DNA of 64,000 nt, from positions 1-64,000 of the forward strand of contig SUXX01000003.1 in NCBI GenBank assembly GCA_015060735.1. The letters are read 5' to 3'. Shown piece after piece: positions 60,831 to 64,000 of this stretch. The translations under genes were made by a program, and so were the position numbers. The notes beneath the pieces are model-generated. The model searched no databases. It was given only the letters and a program-made list of their open reading frames with translations, and was not told the origin of the DNA. Every line of letters begins with the position of its first letter. Within the stretch, counting starts at the first letter, position 1. Source of the DNA: Bacteroides sp. (GTDB lineage: Bacteria; Bacteroidota; Bacteroidia; Bacteroidales; Bacteroidaceae).

Positions 60831-61741
60831 AGGTTAAAACATGTTAGTGTAATTAGTGCCACAAAGGTAATGATGAAGTAGATACCAATCATTCGGTTTC
60901 GTGTTAAAGTAAATGAATGGGTGGCTAAAAATGATGTTCCCAACAGCTGAACGGGCCACAATACCGATAAATGTTGTGGCTGAAGTAGGATAAATACGGT
61001 GGTCCATAAGCTTGTCCCAACGATGAACGACAAGTAGATGCGGGTACGGTTTTTATTTTGATAGGCCACTTGTAGGTAATGCATGATATATCCTATCAGC
61101 AGTGTAGTGGTAACTATCCATCCTGTCCATTCATGGATGGGTATAGTTGAATAAGAGATGGTATGGAAATGTATCAGTTCTTGAAATGGGTGATAGAATA
61201 AAGACATTTCTTCGTGCCAAAAAGCATGACCGAATAAGAACCAATATGGCGTTGCCAATCCCAATAATCCTCCCAATATGCTTTTGATACTTAGAGCACG
61301 GAAACTTGCCATGTAGCACAAAAACAACGGAATATAATAAAGTAAGGGCGGAAAGAGCAGACTTCCAGCAGCCAAAAAGAGGAAACTGTGGAAAACATGG
61401 GAAGGAGCCTCTGAGGATTCATAGCTTGCAAAGAACTTGTAAACAGATAAGATAAAGAATATCGGTACAAAATGAGTCCATTCGAAGGCATGAAGATAAA
61501 ATAGGCTTGACATCAAATACCAGAAGAAAGCTACATGAAAGACAGTCCGGGTACGAATTAGACTGAAGGCTGTGTTTAATTCAATCATCAAGTATCCGGT
61601 TAGAGCCAAGATACCTATGCTACCCCAATCGCTCCATTGCTGGAAACTGACCGCCCAAAGCAATAGGCAAAAAAGTACTACAACGGGAAGGGTAAGCCTT
61701 CCCGTTGTCACTTGTGTCTGTAGTCTGATGATGTCATTCAT
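60806..61741 (-). CDS. Hypothetical multi-pass membrane protein
   Basis: A 311-residue very hydrophobic protein with roughly ten predicted membrane segments and short polar loops (HEEMSLFYHPFQELIHFHT). No catalytic motif or known family is recognised. Genes of this type are seen beside purD in Bacteroidales, but a role is not known to me. It begins 6 bp after purD and overlaps the next gene, so it is a genuine member of the operon. Candidates include glycan or polymer-assembly proteins; there is no direct support. Confidence 0.7.
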   Translation of the reverse strand: MNDIIRLQTQVTTGRLTLPVVVLFCLLLWAVSFQQWSDWGSIGILALTGYLMIELNTAFSLIRTRTVFHVAFFWYLMSSLFYLHAFEWTHFVPIFFILSVYKFFASYESSEAPSHVFHSFLFLAAGSLLFPPLLYYIPLFLCYMASFRALSIKSILGGLLGLATPYWFLFGHAFWHEEMSLFYHPFQELIHFHTISYSTIPIHEWTGWIVTTTLLIGYIMHYLQVAYQNKNRTRIYLSFIVGTSLWTTVFILLQPQHLSVLWPVQLLGTSFLATHSFTLTRNRMIGIYFIITFVALITLTCFNLWMLFYNS

Positions 61742-61747
61742 GTGCCG

Positions 61748-63016
61748 TTACAGGTCAAATCCGATATCTGAACGGAAGTATTTCTTTTCGAAATTAATCT
61801 TTTGTGCACCTGCGAACGACTGTGCCAGGGCCTCTTCCTTATTGGCACCATAGGAGCTGACGGCAATGACACGGCCACCGGCTGTAACCACTTGTCCGTC
61901 CTTTAGGGAAGTGCCTGCGTGGAACACGATGCTGTCCTTCACTTCGTTCAGTCCTGTGATGGCATAACCTTTGTCGTAAGCTTCGGGATAACCGCCTGAT
62001 ACAAGCATGACGCACACCGCTGCACGTTCGTCGATTTCGAGGGTCTTTTCATCGAGGTTTCCTGCAGCTACTCCTTCGAAGAGTTCCACCAAGTCGCTCT
62101 TGATGCGGAGCATGACGCTTTCCGTTTCCGGGTCACCCATGCGGACATTGTATTCAATCACCATCGGTTCGCCCTTCACGTTGATAAGGCCGAAGAAGAT
62201 GAAGCCTTTGTAATCGATACCTTCTGTGGCAAGGCCTTCCACAGTGGGGCGAATGATTCGGTCTTCCACTTTTTGCATCCATTCCTTGTTAGCGAACGGA
62301 ACCGGAGAGATACTACCCATACCGCCGGTATTCAATCCCTTGTCGCCTTCACCGATACGCTTGTAGTCCTTGGCTTCGGGCAGAATCTTGTAGTTCTTTC
62401 CGTCGGTCAACACGAATACCGAACATTCGATACCACTTAAAAATTCTTCGATAACCACGGTTGCTGATGCACCACCGAACATGCCGCCCAACATTTCCTT
62501 CAGTTCCTTCTTGGCTTCTTCCAGTGTGGGGAGGATGAGTACTCCCTTTCCTGCACAAAGGCCGTCGGCCTTCAGAACGTAAGGAGCTTCGAGGGTTTCG
62601 AGGAAGGCAAGGCCTTCTTCCAAGTTGTCAGCAGTGATGCTCTTGTAGCCTGCTGTTGGGATGTTGTGACGCATCATGAACTCTTTGGCAAATTCTTTGC
62701 TGCCTTCTAATACGGCACCTGTACGACTTGGACCGATGACAGGGACATTCTTCAGGGCCTCGTCTTCCTTGAAGAAGTCATAGACGCCCTTTACCAATGG
62801 GTCTTCGGGACCTACCACGACCATGTTGATATCGTTCGCTACGACGAATGCTTTGATGGCTTCAAAATCGTCTGCCTTGATGGCTATGTTTTCGCCTACG
62901 TTTTGTGTTCCGGCATTACCTGGGGCGATGTACAGTTTCTCGATTTTCGGGCTTTGGGCAATTTTCCAAGCCAAGGCGTGTTCACGTCCGCCTGATCCTA
63001 ATAAGAGTAATTTCAT
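61748..63016 (-). CDS. purD: Phosphoribosylamine-glycine ligase PurD
   Basis: A 422-residue ATP-grasp ligase catalysing the second step of purine synthesis (phosphoribosylamine plus glycine to GAR). The ATG at 63016 gives [20 protein letters not shown], the PurD N-terminus. A start at 63046 adds ten residues and overlaps the intercistronic hairpin. ATP-grasp features are [31 protein letters not shown] and [14 protein letters not shown]. The last part ([11 protein letters not shown]) is the purine-binding C domain. It is within the leftward block, possibly co-transcribed with the peptidase gene upstream. Confidence 0.96.
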   Translation of the reverse strand: MKLLLLGSGGREHALAWKIAQSPKIEKLYIAPGNAGTQNVGENIAIKADDFEAIKAFVVANDINMVVVGPEDPLVKGVYDFFKEDEALKNVPVIGPSRTGAVLEGSKEFAKEFMMRHNIPTAGYKSITADNLEEGLAFLETLEAPYVLKADGLCAGKGVLILPTLEEAKKELKEMLGGMFGGASATVVIEEFLSGIECSVFVLTDGKNYKILPEAKDYKRIGEGDKGLNTGGMGSISPVPFANKEWMQKVEDRIIRPTVEGLATEGIDYKGFIFFGLINVKGEPMVIEYNVRMGDPETESVMLRIKSDLVELFEGVAAGNLDEKTLEIDERAAVCVMLVSGGYPEAYDKGYAITGLNEVKDSIVFHAGTSLKDGQVVTAGGRVIAVSSYGANKEEALAQSFAGAQKINFEKKYFRSDIGFDL

Positions 63017-63040
63017 ATTTCTGGTTTTAATATCTTGTAG

Positions 63041-63061
63041 GGGCATCCCTTGCGGATGCCC
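63041..63061. repeat. Intercistronic hairpin upstream of purD
   Basis: GGGCATCC (63041-63048) and GGATGCCC (63054-63061) form an 8-bp GC-rich stem between the peptidase stop and the purD start. No T-run follows on either strand, so it is not a clear terminator. Confidence 0.6.
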
Positions 63062-63076
63062 GAAAACAGTTTTAAT

Positions 63077-64000
<924 letters not shown>

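Overview
The window looks like the chromosome of a gut member of the Bacteroidota, probably Bacteroidaceae (Bacteroides or Phocaeicola type). The evidence is: at least a dozen TAnnTTTG promoter -7 boxes, mostly TATCTTTG, 15-60 nt before start codons; few Shine-Dalgarno sequences; many lipoprotein signal peptides; GH92, GH43 and GH78 glycosidases; DUF5009, DUF2723, DUF4294 and 6-bladed beta-propeller families; and a secreted bile-salt-hydrolase-like enzyme. I see no rRNA, tRNA, CRISPR array, phage or transposase genes. The species cannot be fixed from the sequence alone.

Layout. 1-17.8 kb is mostly housekeeping: the tail of a YitT protein, a GH43 enzyme with a DMT transporter, a choloylglycine-hydrolase-family enzyme, rdgB with a DUF5009 acyltransferase, a TauE transporter, nadA, a TrmH methyltransferase, a helix-hairpin-helix outer-membrane protein, a lipocalin, an acetyltransferase, ferritin, an NlpE-like lipoprotein, a radical SAM protein, an MscS channel, a SulP transporter and rubrerythrin.

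17.8-36.6 kb is a divergent glycan locus with five GH92 alpha-mannosidase genes and no SusC/SusD pair. The leftward operon is GH92, class II aldolase, PfkB kinase, D-lyxose/D-mannose isomerase, GH92. Together these suggest a route from glycan to mannose, fructose, a phosphofructose and triose. The rightward genes are three GH92 enzymes and a basic-secretory-protein-like metallopeptidase, then an alkaline-phosphatase-superfamily lipoprotein and a GH78 rhamnosidase. The first rightward GH92 has Gln where the other four have the catalytic-acid Glu. That change is known from a mannose-1-phospho-mannose uncapping GH92, so the locus may target phosphorylated mannan or N-glycan. A large secreted protein of unknown family (36.6-39.0 kb) follows on the other strand.

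39-46 kb holds ahpCF and then a decayed cluster: two tandem propeller lipoproteins, a truncated C39 peptidase (the N-terminal piece of a peptide-exporting ABC transporter) and a TPR/HTH membrane regulator. After a palindrome-rich 490-bp spacer come a DUF2723 glycosyltransferase-like protein with a polysaccharide deacetylase, a DacB/PBP4 peptidase, a lone dihydrolipoyl dehydrogenase, a second DUF5009 protein and nadB.

55.8-64 kb is a tightly packed leftward gene series: an S9 peptidase (cut by the window end), purD, a membrane protein, a YqaA/DedA protein, mnmD, znuA, znuC and a DPP-IV-like peptidase. No zinc permease gene accompanies znuA and znuC. Several start codons were moved inward where the longest frame begins with TTG, lies inside a promoter or terminator, or precedes the true signal peptide.
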